Positions 1-12,500 of a stretch of DNA of 64,000 bases are shown in pieces. The notes beneath the pieces were generated by a model. That model saw only the letters and a list, made by a program, of their open reading frames with translations, did not search any database and had not been told where the DNA came from. Where the stretch lies: assembly GCA_016748015.1 (NCBI GenBank), contig JAAOMT010000703.1, positions 62,001 through 126,000 of the forward strand, given 5' to 3'. Position 1 is the stretch's first letter; the number at the start of each line of letters is the position of its first letter. Source of the stretch: Geosiphon pyriformis (taxonomy: Eukaryota; Glomeromycota; Glomeromycetes; Archaeosporales; Geosiphonaceae). Position numbers and translations under genes: made by a program.

Positions 1-120
1 TTAAGCCATAAATTAACAATAATTAAACATAAAAATTATTATTAATTATCAAATAATTTGTTATAATAACACAAAAAAAAAAGAAAAACAAAGATTATTT
101 CATATTAGCAACTACAAAAT

Positions 121-610
121 TAAACAAAGTACTGGTTGAATAAAATTATAGAAAAAGTAAAAAACACTTTTAAAAAAATACCAATTACTATTCTAACAGA
201 AAAATTAATTAAAAACTGGAAACTATAAATAAAACAACTTCCAATAGCATATTATTACTATTAGTTGGGATGAAAACTAAATATTTAGAAATTATATACT
301 AACAAATCTAAAAAAATATTCAATCAAGAAATAATACAACAGATTGAAAACTTTATTAAAAAAAAACCAAATTCTATATTATATATCAAAACAATTTATT
401 AACTATACACTATATTTCAAAATTATTCAAAAATACTACTACATTTAGAAATAAAACAATAACTGTTAACTAATGAGAAAGAATAACCAACTCTTAATTC
501 AAAGACATAAAAACCAAAATTAAACAAACAGTAAAAAAAGAAATAATAGATTTAATTCAAAATAAAAATTTTAGTAAAGCTTAATATTAAAGAAAAAAAT
601 AATATTACTT
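121..610 (+). pseudogene. Fossil of a Ty3/Gypsy 3' accessory ORF
   Basis: A stop-riddled but collinear relic. In the frame starting at 121 it reads through words such as KQLPIAYYYY, KIFNQEIIQQIENF and LYIKTIY, stop, LYTIFQ. These align residue by residue with the extra ORF downstream of the integrase in the Gypsy element at 52,604-62,809 (LPPAYWFY, KIFNKEAIQQVEKF, LYYKTAY, stop, LYTAFQ). A frame change near 530 is followed by EIIDLIQNKNFSKA, matching the same ORF's next segment. Most stops sit where the relative has, or appears to have had, a Trp codon. The host element's other genes would lie left of the window; no LTR was recognised to the right. Function unknown. The homology by eye is good, but the boundaries are approximate. 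Confidence 0.6.
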
Positions 611-979
611 ATAAAAAAGAGCATAAAAAAAAATCGGAAAAACAAATCATAAAATAAATTAATAAAAAAATAATATTTAATAAGTAAGCATATTTTCAAG
701 AAATTATGACACATTTTTAGGAAGTAGCATAAAAAAAGTAAAAATGTGTAAAATTTCATATAACACAAATTATGTATATATAGCAAGAGTATTAAAAGCA
801 GAAAAAACAGAACAGTAATTAGAGACAAATAATTATCTAATATTTTTCTTTTCAAAAGATAGTTTTCTATAATTTGAAATAGAATTATATTCATATTAAT
901 AAAATACTTAATTATCATTCAATCTAAGTTATTATTTCTTGATTGAAAATTTTCATTATTTTTTTACTATTAATAATTT
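611..979. other. AT-rich spacer, nothing recognised
   Basis: Low-complexity A/T DNA. A stop-free minus-strand stretch (571-918) is composed almost only of Phe, Leu, Ile, Asn, Tyr and Lys codons and looks like a by-product of base composition. The segment 930-947 is the exact inverse of 319-336 (18 bp). The last bases (970-979) form the candidate target-site duplication of LINE A. Confidence 0.5.
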
Positions 980-1120
980 ATTTTTATTTTTTTTTTCTTT
1001 TGTTTTATGAGTGCAGTCCAACCACTATCTAGTATACAGATGCAAGCTAAGTGAATCTAACTAAATATGGCTCACACATTTGCTACATGTGACTAGCCAT
1101 TCGAGCCAATCTAGGCAGCA
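980..1120 (-). other. LINE A 3' UTR / conserved tail
   Basis: Follows the ORF2 stop. It contains the block seen as acatgtgactagcca on the + strand (1,085-1,099), shared with six other LINE copies in the window, plus a CTATCTAG block, and ends in an A-rich run on the element strand. The conservation suggests it is the site recognised by the element's reverse transcriptase (inference). Confidence 0.75.
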
Positions 1121-4100
1121 CTATGCATTTATGTAAACTTTGATATCATCACAAACACCAGAGAAAAAAAAACAAGCCTTATATAAACTAAAACTAACAG
1201 CAAAAGCCTCATTAATACCAAAAAGACAAACTATATTACTAGACAAATGTTTAACAGAATCAGCTAAAAGACCAATGGAAATCTCCAAGGCACAAACCAA
1301 ACCACATTTTTCTATGTCCACTCTAAACTTAGCCCTGGTCAACCACAAACCACACCAGTGTTTTTTCATCATGCATCAAACAAAATCAGCCACCACCAAA
1401 ACAGCCTGATTTCAATCCTTGAAATGTGCTGAAGCTTTATCGACCCATTCCTATAAAACAAAGCCTTTACACAATCGCATATACACTCCCGAATTATGAC
1501 ATCCAGCAAGTAGAGTACGCAACATAGGAGAGGACGCCGAAAAGCAGCCCACCAGCAGCAACTTCCACAGAGTGATCCTGTCCAACAAAATATCAGTATG
1601 CAAAGCTGCCTCACTTTGACAAGTAAACACATGATCTGACAGTTCAAAATCACTGCACATTAAACAGAGAACTCCAGGATAACATTTATCATACAATCTT
1701 TTATGAACAGCAACTGGTAACTTTCTATGAACCACTTTTATTAAGTAAGTATAGAGAATAGCCGAAGCTCGACTCATAAAGTCTGATAGCATGTGGGAGT
1801 CTGGATGCCAAACTGAAGCCGCACACTTCCAATTAACTCTTACGATCAACTCTTCATCGAGTACCACAGAGCCAGAACCAGCCTTCCACTGAGCATGACA
1901 GATAGACTTATAAATATCCTGGACAAAATATCGAGCATTACCCAAGACAACTTGGCTGTGAGCCATGATGTACCTTTTCTGAACACTTATAGAAAAAGAC
2001 AATTTGGAGTAAGCAGTATGCTCAGCTAGAACATCAGCCTTGTCATTGAGAGCATTATCTAAATGGCCTTTCACCTTCACCCACTCAACAGAAAAGTTCT
2101 TATCCTCAATCAACTTGCAGATACAATGCCTCTCCACTCAACATTTGTTCCTGAAATCAGGAGCAATTAAACCCAATTCTAAAGTACACACATCAATAGT
2201 AACCTGACTATCAGTGTTAATAACAACTGAGCATGAAAAAAAAACACATTCCAGCACCAGGACAATAGCATAAAGTTCAACCATAGTAGAGGAAAACAAC
2301 CCATTGACCTCAACTTCAATACCCACTTCAGCATTGGAAAAATAAGCTACAGTCCTACCTGCAACCTCAGCAGTGCCCAAGTAAGATAGAGAACTATCAG
2401 TATATACTACAAAGGCATTAGACCAGAACTCATGTAAATGTTTCCGAACATCCAAATATCTTTCTGAACCTAAAAAGTCTGAACCACCAGAAACTGCAGA
2501 CAGACCACCAGAAATGAGATGATGACCATCCACATACGCAGAGACTTTGGAGAACTACAAAGGTACAGGACCTTTGGAACATAGTTTCTTCTAGTGGCAA
2601 AAAGTCTTCTAACTTAGAACCAATCCATCTTTGCCCAATAATCTGTCACCAAAGGCAACACCAAAACGCTTCAAAGAGAGGACCACATTAAAATAATATG
2701 AACAACCCAAAATCATTAATACAGAAAAGAGACCAGCACCACAAAAGGCACAAGACAAATTGTTGGCCAGAGATATATCATTGTCCAAAAAAATTCTAAC
2801 CACACTAGCAAGAAAATTATTAAAGGGATTAACCTTCAACTTAATAGGATGTTGCAAGAGGTTTAATAAAGCCCATCCCAGAACCTGAAGATCCAAAAAA
2901 TGGTGTTTAAACAAATGCCCAAGAATACCAGGTGCATTTGAGAACCAAACCACTGAAGCCACTTTTCTCTCAGCCTAGATCTGTTTAAAAGTCTTCATGC
3001 CATAAAGGAAGGGATGATGTAAAGCCTCACTGGGAAAATCACAAGACAAATTTGCTTTAGATTTGAGACCCTTTCTCAACATAACATCCCATTTCAAGCA
3101 GACACTCTTAGAAACAAAGCTGAATTGTAATAGCCGACAATGGGTTGCAGGACTGAAGACATTAAGTACGCAAATTGCTTATCTGTCAAAGCTTTCCTGA
3201 AAACCGTATTGAAAAAGAACCTGACATCTGACTGAGCTTTAGCTAGACTGAATTTAAACAACCTGTCTGTTGACAAAAAAATGCCCAGGTACCTATAAGC
3301 CTCACCCTGTTTAGCAATAGGAATAGAAAGTCTATTAATACGTAAAGACATATTCAAAACCCTCCTGTTGATAGGAATCGCCACAGTCTTTTCACTATTA
3401 ATTGCGATATCATTAACCTCAAAAAACTTGCTCACAATATCCAAGATATGTTGTGTTAATGCTTGACCATTACCAATCCAAATAGTATTATCCACAAATG
3501 CACCTGCTGCAAAAAATGAAGACTGACTACCACTAGACTCAATTTTGCCAAATTTTGCCACAAAGTTGGTATTAATTCTGTAACCATATAAATGTTCTTG
3601 ATTCTTAACTTTGCACAACAAAAGGTCATAAAAAATCCTCCACAAGAGAGAAGAAAAGACCTTCTCTTGATCTAAACTATCCAACACGCTGTATTCATCT
3701 AAGAGGTCAAAATCAGTCATCACTCTATTGATTCTGCCTACATATAAGTTCCCAAAAAATGATACAAATCTGTCACACATTTTGATTTGCTTCAAACTGG
3801 CTTCTAATTGCTGCCAACCAACAGAATTATAGGTCTTATGCATATTTTGCAACACTAATCAAATCTCCCTATTCTTTTTCAAAGCATCTTCCACTATCAA
3901 ACCAACAGCAAAAACTGGAGATTGAGTGAAAGTATCCTTCAGGACTGAGAAATTGTTGCCCCGGAGAACATCACGTCTGAAACAGGCAGAAGAAATATGA
4001 TCAGACAACAATTTAGAAAGTATCTTTCTGGCTGTCTCAATCAATGCAATGGGTCTTGTATTTGTGAGAATGCCATCTCATTCATATGGTTTGGGAATCA

Positions 4101-5802
4101 TAGAAATCCAAGCTCTCTTCCAAAGGACTGGAACCCCACCAATAATTAAGCAAGAATTCAAAAGACTCAACAAACACTTAAGCATATTATCACTACAATG
4201 TTTCCAGAGCTTGTTAGTAATACCAAACAGGCCAGCCACTTTGCCATCAGGTAGACCCACAATTACATTCACTAATTCACTGAAACAGATGACATTCATA
4301 ACATTAAAGAAGGTGTTATCTTTCACATAATCCAAAGATGCGTATTAGTGAGTCCACCTGAAGGGCATCACTGAAGATGACATACACTCTCTTGTTCAGT
4401 CAACCATGATACTATCGACCCTGCCTTTCACCTCAATTGGATCCAAAACCATTTCATCACCTATGACCAAGTAGTCCAAAACAACTTTGCAAAAAAGCCG
4501 CTCCAAAATACTTCTAATCATGCCACCTTTGTCAAAACTGAAATTCTCCATGCATTTATCAATTGCACTCCTAATTACTGTATTCTTAGCCACTCTGGAT
4601 TCATGATACTTAGACTTCCTATAATACTTCCTAACTTGAGACAAATGCTTGAAAACCTCCACCGAATTAGCCCCATTCTGAACCAAAAAATCAAATTTGA
4701 AAGCCTCTTTATAATCTATCAGAAACCATCTTTTGATCAGAAAATCACACCTGTACTTATCATCTGTATTCAAACTCCTGACAACCTTAGCCACCAACAA
4801 TTCAAGTCCAAGAAACCTTGATGAATGTCTATTTTTTGAACAGTTAAATTCTCTAAACCAGCACCTAGAAAACGTAGTATCAGCAGCTCCCACTATAACT
4901 CCACTCAATACATCCCACATCCCATCCAGATCACCGAGAATCTTAGCATTTAAGAATCCGCTGATGACCAAAGACAGAGTAGCAGACACATTATCCTTAA
5001 ACTGTAATCATTTGAAAGGGTCAGCATCCTTAAAGTCAAACTTCCATCTGTTTCTGTTGGCCTGTTTGCAAATACTGTTCAGCTGAGCATCAAGAAAACC
5101 CTCCAATCCAATTGAAACTGAAATCATCTTATGATCCATGTCAAAAAAATCCAAAACCACGCCAATGTTCCGTTTTATTAGAACAGAAACTAAATTTTTA
5201 CTGACAAAAATGTAATCAATAACTTTTTCCACACCTTTGGAGTTACTCCACATAGGTGTTTTAGCCAGAGAATGTTCTTTGAAAGAGTTAACAAGACCCA
5301 GATCCAAGCATTTTCTGAGACTAGCACTCTTCTTGGTATCTGATTCATTGAAGTCCCCATCCAAGATTACAAAAGAGCTCAAATTAATAGCACAAGCAAT
5401 CAGGGAGTTGACAGCAAGAGCCTGACCATATTACACATTAGAAGATACACCTGCGTAGAGACCCATGACTGTAACTGAAAGTTTGCCCTTAAACAAAAGC
5501 TAAATTGAAATCAACCAACCAGGAATCTCGTCAATCTTTGAAACATGCCAAACCATAGAAAAGATCATAATAACAGCCATGTCAGCACCAGAAAAACTTA
5601 TATCAAGATCTGAAGTGAAAACGTGAACACCAAGAAACTTATTCATGATCTATGGCTTAACTCCAGATTTTAACTTTGTCTCTGTAATGATAGAAATGTC
5701 ATTTCCAGAATCCATATGCCATCTAACTACATTGTCCTGTTTGGCATGAACATTCATGCCCCTTATATTACACATTGCAATATTCCAAACTAAACTGTTC
5801 AT
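1121..5802 (-). pseudogene. LINE A ORF2: endonuclease-RT-RNase H polyprotein, broken
   Basis: Starts at the ATG (5,802) overlapping the ORF1 stop. In order: APE-type endonuclease (NIRGMN, ITETKL, GDFNE, VIDYIFVS, MDHK), a linker, reverse transcriptase (DGKVAGLFGITNKLWKHC, RPIALIETARK, SVLK, LLWRIFYD), RNase H (VYTDSS, MVELYAI, INTDSQ, KVKGH) and a C-terminal finger of the form CLMC-x7-H-x3-C. The RT active box at 3,487-3,498 reads FVDN instead of FVDD. In-frame stops at 5,008, 4,078 and 3,859 replace Trp codons conserved in sister copies; 2,138 also replaces a Trp. A 2-nt loss near 3,126-3,133 shifts the frame between RT and RNase H. The nominal length equals about 1,560 codons, close to LINE D. 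Confidence 0.9.
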
Positions 5803-7643
5803 TGAGATAAAGAAGAGACTGCAGAACCTGAGCCAGCACACATCAGATCTAATTTCTCTAACACCAAACAAATCAAAGCTTCGAAGGCCATCAACTTTGA
5901 CTCCAAACAGCCCACTTTTGAAGTCAAAATTTTTGAATTACTTGAACCTAAACTTAAGACACCAGAGGAAACTGAAGAGGGAGAAAGAACCACAGGCTTA
6001 GGATTATCCAAAACCATATTCGAATTAATCTCCATATTTGCTGTAACAAGGACAACTGAGGGCTGAGAAGAGAGGACAAAAGCCGAGGGCACCAGATTTA
6101 ATTTGTCAAGTTTGTTCACAATACCAAACACCTTATCCATGAGAAGCTCTAGAGAATGCTCCAAAGAAGTAAGACAAGTTTCCAAAAATAAACCAACAGG
6201 AACTGTAGGAGACAAGGGACCAATCACACCTGAGGCACCAGAAGAAGAGGAGCCAAAACCAGGATTGAAACCAAAGTGAGAACTATTAGATGAGGATGCC
6301 AGAGAGACAACCTGGGCCCATGATTTGCTGCCAAAAGCAGCTGGATGAAAAATAGGCACACTTTTTTTGGTATACAGCCTGGCCAACTGGAGGTGGTTCT
6401 CATCAGAGACAGCCCTTTTAAACGACTTAGAAGGTATAGAAGAGGTTAAGATCTTAGCATCACACTCTAGAACAGAATAACCAAGTGTCCTGTACCGTTT
6501 GCACCAAACCAGACCCAATCTAGCCCAAGACAGTCTCATCTCACTAAAAATAGGCTCTATATGAAACGCAGACTCCAATATTTCATCATTCTCAAAACAA
6601 ACCACAGCACAATGAATCCTATTGCCAATGTCCAATAATCAATTTATGACACAAGTTTTCCTACCAGCCTCTGTCAACAGATCACCAAGATCATAAGCCG
6701 TTGTTCCCACCAGCAAAGTAAACAAAAGTGCTTTGAACTGATCTCTAAAAGCCCATGTATCACAATCCCCAACAGCCATAGCCACACAGACAGAATCTTT
6801 ACCAATTAGGAAAAACCATTTTGAAACCAACTGCACTGCTTGACTCGATTCAGCAAATTCCACCACAGTCTTCTGCCACAGCCCAATAAGTTGTAATCAG
6901 ATCAACACCACTTGGCCAAACTCGGAAAGAGTGGTGACAATCATATTCTTAGACATATCCATGGGAATTTCTTTGATAACCACAGCCCAATTTGAATGAA
7001 TTCTTTGTTTCTTAAGATCGCTGTTTACAATGATCCCATTTTTCTGAGCCAATGAAGTGGCCTTTTCCATGCTAATCTCTGAAGTAAAAGTAGATCTGAT
7101 GATCCCTTCAAATTTTGAGGGGGTAGTGGCCCCCCCAAATCCATTAATACTTGAAAATAGTTTTCTAATAGTTTGAGTCTTTGCTGTTGCCGATTTCTTT
7201 TTCACAGCCAAGAGATTGATGTTCAAGATGAATGATTTTTTCACGGCCACTTCCACTCAAGTTTTAATGATTTTGGGATCTACCCACACCTTATTCAAAG
7301 AGAAAGACTTATGGGGGGGAAGAGAAACTTTTTCTTCCTCTTCCATGTCATAATTAATAGAACTGAAAAAAGAGCCAACAGTCGCACCATTATTGAAATG
7401 CTTGGCTTGGGGTGTATTTATCTTGGAACCAGGTATCCCATCATCTTTGGAAACTTCTTCATCAGTATCTATGCTATTAAACTGCCTGACCACACAGCCA
7501 GACCCACTACCTTTGAGAGTCGCACCACCATTTGAGAGCTTAGCACCACCAGAAGGTTTCTTAATATTATGACCTGAACCACTACCAACTGAACCAGTGG
7601 TCAAAACTCTCTCTGATCTTCTTTTAGCACTAGAACCACTCAT
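5799..7643 (-). pseudogene. LINE A ORF1: RRM-like / CCHC nucleic-acid-binding protein, broken
   Basis: About 614 codons in one uninterrupted frame from ATG 7,643, but with TGA stops at 7,257, 6,897 and 6,639. Where comparison is possible these look like CGA- or TGG-derived stops. The N-terminus is Ser/Gly-rich and basic. The middle has an RRM-like pair of blocks (AVVIKEIPMDM and KTVVEFAES). The zinc knuckle that should read CxxC-x4-H-x4-C is damaged: the second Cys and the His are both Tyr, each one transition away. The C-terminal third (KVGCLESKL..., a possible coiled coil) is best conserved with other copies. The role by analogy is ORF1p-type RNA binding and RNP assembly. Confidence 0.85.
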
Positions 7644-7852
7644 AGTGGCAGCCAGACTAACAACAAAGGGTTTGTTTCTTGCAAAATAGTAGAAGACAGT
7701 ATACAAAAAACAGAAAAAACTTCTTTTAAAATTTGACTCTTTTTTAGGAATTTGGGACAAAGGAGAGAAAAAAGTTTTTTTTTTGTAATAGTTAATAATT
7801 TTCAAATCTGAATTTAAAACAACTTTCTTTTAACAATTTATGTTAATAAAAT

Positions 7853-7989
7853 CCAATACTTAATTATACTAAACCAATAGTTCTTAATTACAGTTATTAA
7901 TAAGATACTAATTTATTATTTTTTTTTATTTATTTTTATTTTTTTTATTTTTTTGTTGTTTACTAAATTGATTAAGAAATTAAGTATTG
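7853..7989. repeat. Small inverted-repeat element S1 (MITE-like)
   Basis: About 137 bp of A/T-rich DNA whose ends are inverted repeats (CCAATACTTAATT at the left; the right end reads AATTAAGTATTG). The internal block TTACTAAATTGATTAAG and the neighbouring T-rich core are found in the opposite orientation at about 15,348-15,474. The pair suggests a small non-autonomous DNA element. No clear target duplication was identified. Confidence 0.45.
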
Positions 7990-9590
7990 AATAATTAATG
8001 TTAAGAATATTCTGGTAAAAAACTCATAAAGCAAGAATAAAAAACTTAAAAATAGCTTACTGAAAAGACATAACTGCTAAATTAAATTAGCTATTATATT
8101 GAAAACAGAAATTAAAAAAAAACTATTGATTAAATCTTTGTTTATTGTACAAAAAACTTAACCAAAACTTTCAGATCACAAAATTTTCAAAAATTATTAT
8201 TATTAATAACTATTAAGCACTAAGTTACAGATTTGTTATTTGTTTTAATATTCCAAATAATTACCTGTATTATTGTTTAATTATATTATTAAACAATTTA
8301 ATAAAAGCAATTATAATCAATAATATTAAATAAATAATTAACTTTTAATTTGAAAAATTACAAAAAGCAATATTTAATACAACTATTAAATATTATACCA
8401 AAAAAACAATTTTTAAAGATATATATAATTTTACAGAAGCTTAATTTTAAAAAAAAAATATTATTTAAATAAAAAACCAATTAAAAATTTATTAAAAAAA
8501 TATAATTAATACATAATTATAAAAAATAATACATAATAATATAAAATAATATAAAATAATTAATTATAATATAAAAAACAAAACAATAATATAGCAAATA
8601 ATAATAAATAATTAAAAGCAATTTTGTAAAACTAAAAAATAAGTATAAAAATAAGTAGTTGTAATAGACAGAAAAAAACAGAATTAAATATAATTTTGTT
8701 TATATAAAAAATTTTTATATTAATTTTTCTTATTATCTGTTTATATTTTATTATTTAAATAAAATTATTATTATTCTCTTATTTTAGAATTTTAAAACTT
8801 GTTATTAAAAGTTAATCTCCTAAATAATTACTTATTTTTATTTTTAATTAAATGCAATTAGCATAATATTTTTAAAACTTTAAAAATAACTTAAATTAAT
8901 TACTTTTGATTATAATAATTAATAAAATACTAATTTTTATTTATTTATTTTTTATTTATTTTTTAAAAAATAGCAACTTTAAAAATTAACTGGCTTAAAA
9001 TTAAACTTTATAATAATTTGATAAAAAAAAAACTTCTTTTAATTTTAAAAACATTAACTTATTAAAAAATAAAAAAATAACCAAATTTTAGTAATTGTGA
9101 TTAATTAATTCAGAAAAAAAACTTCAATAGCACAATTTCTAAAACAATATTTTTATGTTTTATAACTAAAAAATTCAATAAATAAATTTAGAACAACAGC
9201 AAATTTTTAAAAACTAATAAACTAATTTAATAAAAAACTAATACACCAAAAAAATTTTAAGTCTTTATTTTTATTTTAGAACAGCTTTTATTATTAAATT
9301 ATAAATGCCAAATATTATGATATTATTTTTATATTTACTTATAATATTATATTTCTATAATAATAATTTTAAATTCTTATTTGTGTATTTTAAAGCATTT
9401 TTTAGAAATTTTAGCTAATTGAATTTTTAAAATTACATATAAACTGGACTTTTTTTGTTTTTTTCTCATTATTATATTTTAAAAAAGTAATTTTATGTAA
9501 AGTTAACTTAATTTTAAACATAATAGTTAACAAATTTTATTAAAGCAATTTATTATAATTAATATTATAGACTATTTTTTAATTTTGACT
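7990..9590. other. AT desert, no gene recognised
   Basis: About 1.6 kb almost free of C and G, without coding potential above what base composition gives. A T-rich block near 8,920-8,975 resembles the core of element S. Given the LINE fossil immediately to the right, part of this may be its eroded ORF1, but no protein words could be read here. Confidence 0.4.
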
Positions 9591-12500
9591 ATGAATAGCT
9601 TAAAAGTTTTTATTGCTAAAATTAATAACTTAAAAGTCAACTTTTTGATCTTGAAAAAATTAGTTAAAACAGTTTTAAAAAAGTTAGATTTTTTTGTTTA
9701 AATAGTTATTTGGTATTTTTATCTTATTTTTAAAAGCATAAATGTTTTTGTCAAGCAAAATAATATTATTAGATAATATAAAATTTAAATAATAAAATTT
9801 TAATTATTATAAAAATAAAGTTTTATTTAAGTATAAAATTATAAATTACTTACAAATTTAATAATATGTATGTTTTTATGTCAAATTTAAACTTGAATTT
9901 TTTGATTATTAATGTTATAATTATAAACAATTATTTAATTAAACATGTTTTTAAGATTTCTAAAATTTTTAATTAGTTTTTGTTTAAAAATAAATAATTA
10001 GTCATTATTTTGAATTTATATACTGAAATTTTATTTAATATTTACTTAGTTTATACTAATATTATTAATATAAGCATTTTTGTTATTTTGGGTAATAACT
10101 TTGATAAAAATAGTTTTAAGTACATTTTAAGTTTTAAAAAATGCTTAGATTTAGATTTAATTAATTTTTTAATAATATTATCAGAGATTTTTCTATTTTT
10201 TTTTTATGTTGTTAATGTTATTTTGTTGTTAATTTTGCTGTTAATAGAAAGTAATAAATTTCTAATAAGCTAAATTTTTTCAAAATATTTTTTATATTTT
10301 GAATTATGTATATTGTTAGACTTATAATAAAATAGCCAATTTTATATTAATTACTTGTATAATTATTTTATAATAAAATCAATTCTTTTACAAAAAAATT
10401 TTATTTATAAATCTTTTAATTAATATGCAGTTATTTTGCTGTAAAAATTAATTTTTTTACAAAATATTTTGACTATAGGTTATTAAAAATATAAAAAAAA
10501 TAAACTTAAGAAAAGAAATAAAAAATATGTATTAAAAAAGTTATTTCGAATCTAGGCTTAAAGATTACTAACAGTTACTAAAATTGGTAATTAATTAATT
10601 TCAAAATTTTAATTTCAAAAAAGTAATTTCAAGTAATAATAATTAAAAATTTTTGAGTTTTTAAGTAATTTTTATTGAAGTAATTTGTAATAACTAATTG
10701 TTAAGTAAAATATTTTAAGCTAAAAATTTAAAAAAAAATTGATTCTAACTAAAAAATATTTCCCCAAAAAAAAGCTTTTCTTTTATATAATTTGTTGTAG
10801 TATTATTCTGAAATTTAACATTTTTTTTTCTAATATTTTAGCAAACTAAAAATATATTTTATTTAATTACAAATTATTTTTGTAAACTCTAAGTTTTTTT
10901 AATAATAAAAATTATAAAAATAATTTTATGTTAATTGATATTTCAAATTTTTGCTAATAATAATAGTAGCTTTTTTATCAAAAAAGTAACTTAAAGTGAC
11001 TTATATAATATAAAAAAGTTAATAAATTTTATTTTGGTGTTTTTTTTTCTTGGTAATATTATAATAGTTTATAATTTTTTAAATGTGTAAAATTATTATT
11101 TACAATCATAAAAAGATATCTGTCTTAATTAGTTTAGGTAATTTCTTAAATACTTAATTTTTTATTTTATATAAATTATTAAAAGTTTATTCTAAAAAAT
11201 ATTAATGCTTCTGCATAAACTAATTTTAAAGTAGTAATATTGTTTTTAGCTAAAGCAGTTTTTAATGTATTTTTTTCAATAAAATCAATCAAAAATTTGA
11301 ATTTTATATAGATTTTTTTAAAAAATATTGTGTTTTTAACTATTAATTAAGTTTTTTTAAAGTTTTGGTTTAATGAATTATTAATAATAAAAAACTATTA
11401 TTTATTATGTTTTTATAATTTAAAGTTTTTGGTTTCAAAAATTTTAAAATAATTTATTTTGTGTTTAAGTTAAAATTTTAATTATTTTATATAAAAATGG
11501 TTTTTAAAAAATACTAAAAAAGTCTTCACAATTTTTGATTTAATAAGTAATAGTACTAAATTTTTGATTATTTAATAGATTTTATATATATCTAAGAAAA
11601 CTTAATAACAATTAAAAAATCTCAAATTTGAAAAATTAAATATAAAAAAAATACATAAAAAACTTTATAAATAACAAAAACTATATAATTTACAATATGT
11701 TAAAATGCTTTTTTTGTAAAGTAATTTTTAATTACTTGGTTATAAACAATAAAATTATTAGATATCTTAATAAAATAAAGTTATTTGTAAATTTAATTAT
11801 AAAAAATTGAACTAAAACACAAATATTGTTTGATACTATTTTTGATTCTTAATATAAACAATATGTTTTACTTAATTATATCAATAATAATTCTTTTAAT
11901 AGAATTATAGATTATATTACTTTAGATGAATTTTTAAATATTATTAAAAATCTGCTAAATAATAAAATTGCTAATTTTTTTAGGATTACTAATGAATTAT
12001 AAAAACATTATAATAAGTTTGTTATTGACTTGTTTTTAAATCTATTGAATTTTTGTTTTGTTTTAAAATTAGTTTTTATTCAATATAAAAAGCTTGAATT
12101 TTAATAATTTCCAAATTTTATAATTAAAAAAGTTTTTTTAAAAATATTGTTAAATTATATTTTATTCATTTACAGTAAGTTTAAAATATTTTATGGTAAT
12201 AATATTTTAGGTTTAAAAAATATATTTATATTTGTTTTGATTATAATTTTAAATACTATTGTAAAAAATATTTTTAAAAAAAACTCTAAGTTGTATTTAA
12301 TGTTGTAAAACATTTATAAAGCTTATAATTTAATTAGTTGATTTTATTTTTAAGCCAGTTTAAAGAAAATTAAAATATGTAAAAAGTTTATTAATTTTTA
12401 ATAGTATTTATATTAACAAAAAAATTATAAATTTTTTTTATTAATTAATGGTTTTTGCCAAAAAAAAAATAACACTGATATTTTAATATTTTTTATTTAC

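Larger units (their letters stand above)
980..7791 (-). mobile_element. LINE A, full-length non-LTR retrotransposon (inactive)
   Basis: Runs right to left. A short 5' UTR contains the same CAAATTCC-AAAAAGAGTCAAA block seen upstream of LINE D. ORF1 (7,643-5,799) is followed by ORF2 (5,802-1,121) through an ATGA overlap, then a 3' tail of about 140 bp ending in an A-rich run (poly-T on the + strand near 980-1,005). A candidate 10-bp target duplication, ttaataattt, is at 970-979 and 7,792-7,801; in such AT-rich DNA this is only moderate support. The domain set (APE endonuclease, RT, RNase H, CCHC) fits the RNase H-bearing LINE clades (I/Tad-like). Multiple stops, one frameshift in ORF2 and an Asp-to-Asn change in the RT box make it inactive. 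Confidence 0.9.

Noticed and set aside
571-918. Minus-strand stop-free stretch of 115 codons.
   Set aside because: Composed almost only of codons for Phe, Leu, Ile, Tyr, Asn and Lys, with no resemblance to anything; expected from A/T-only DNA.
1121-7805. TGA frequently sits where LINE relatives have Trp, suggesting a code in which TGA means Trp.
   Set aside because: TAG and TAA also appear at Trp and Gln positions. TGG is used normally in the same ORFs, and the intact cellular gene uses only TGG for Trp. Mutation explains the pattern better.
10010-10273. Small ORF of 87 codons as an independent gene.
   Set aside because: Its first two thirds are the LINE C endonuclease remnant and its end runs into repeat R1.
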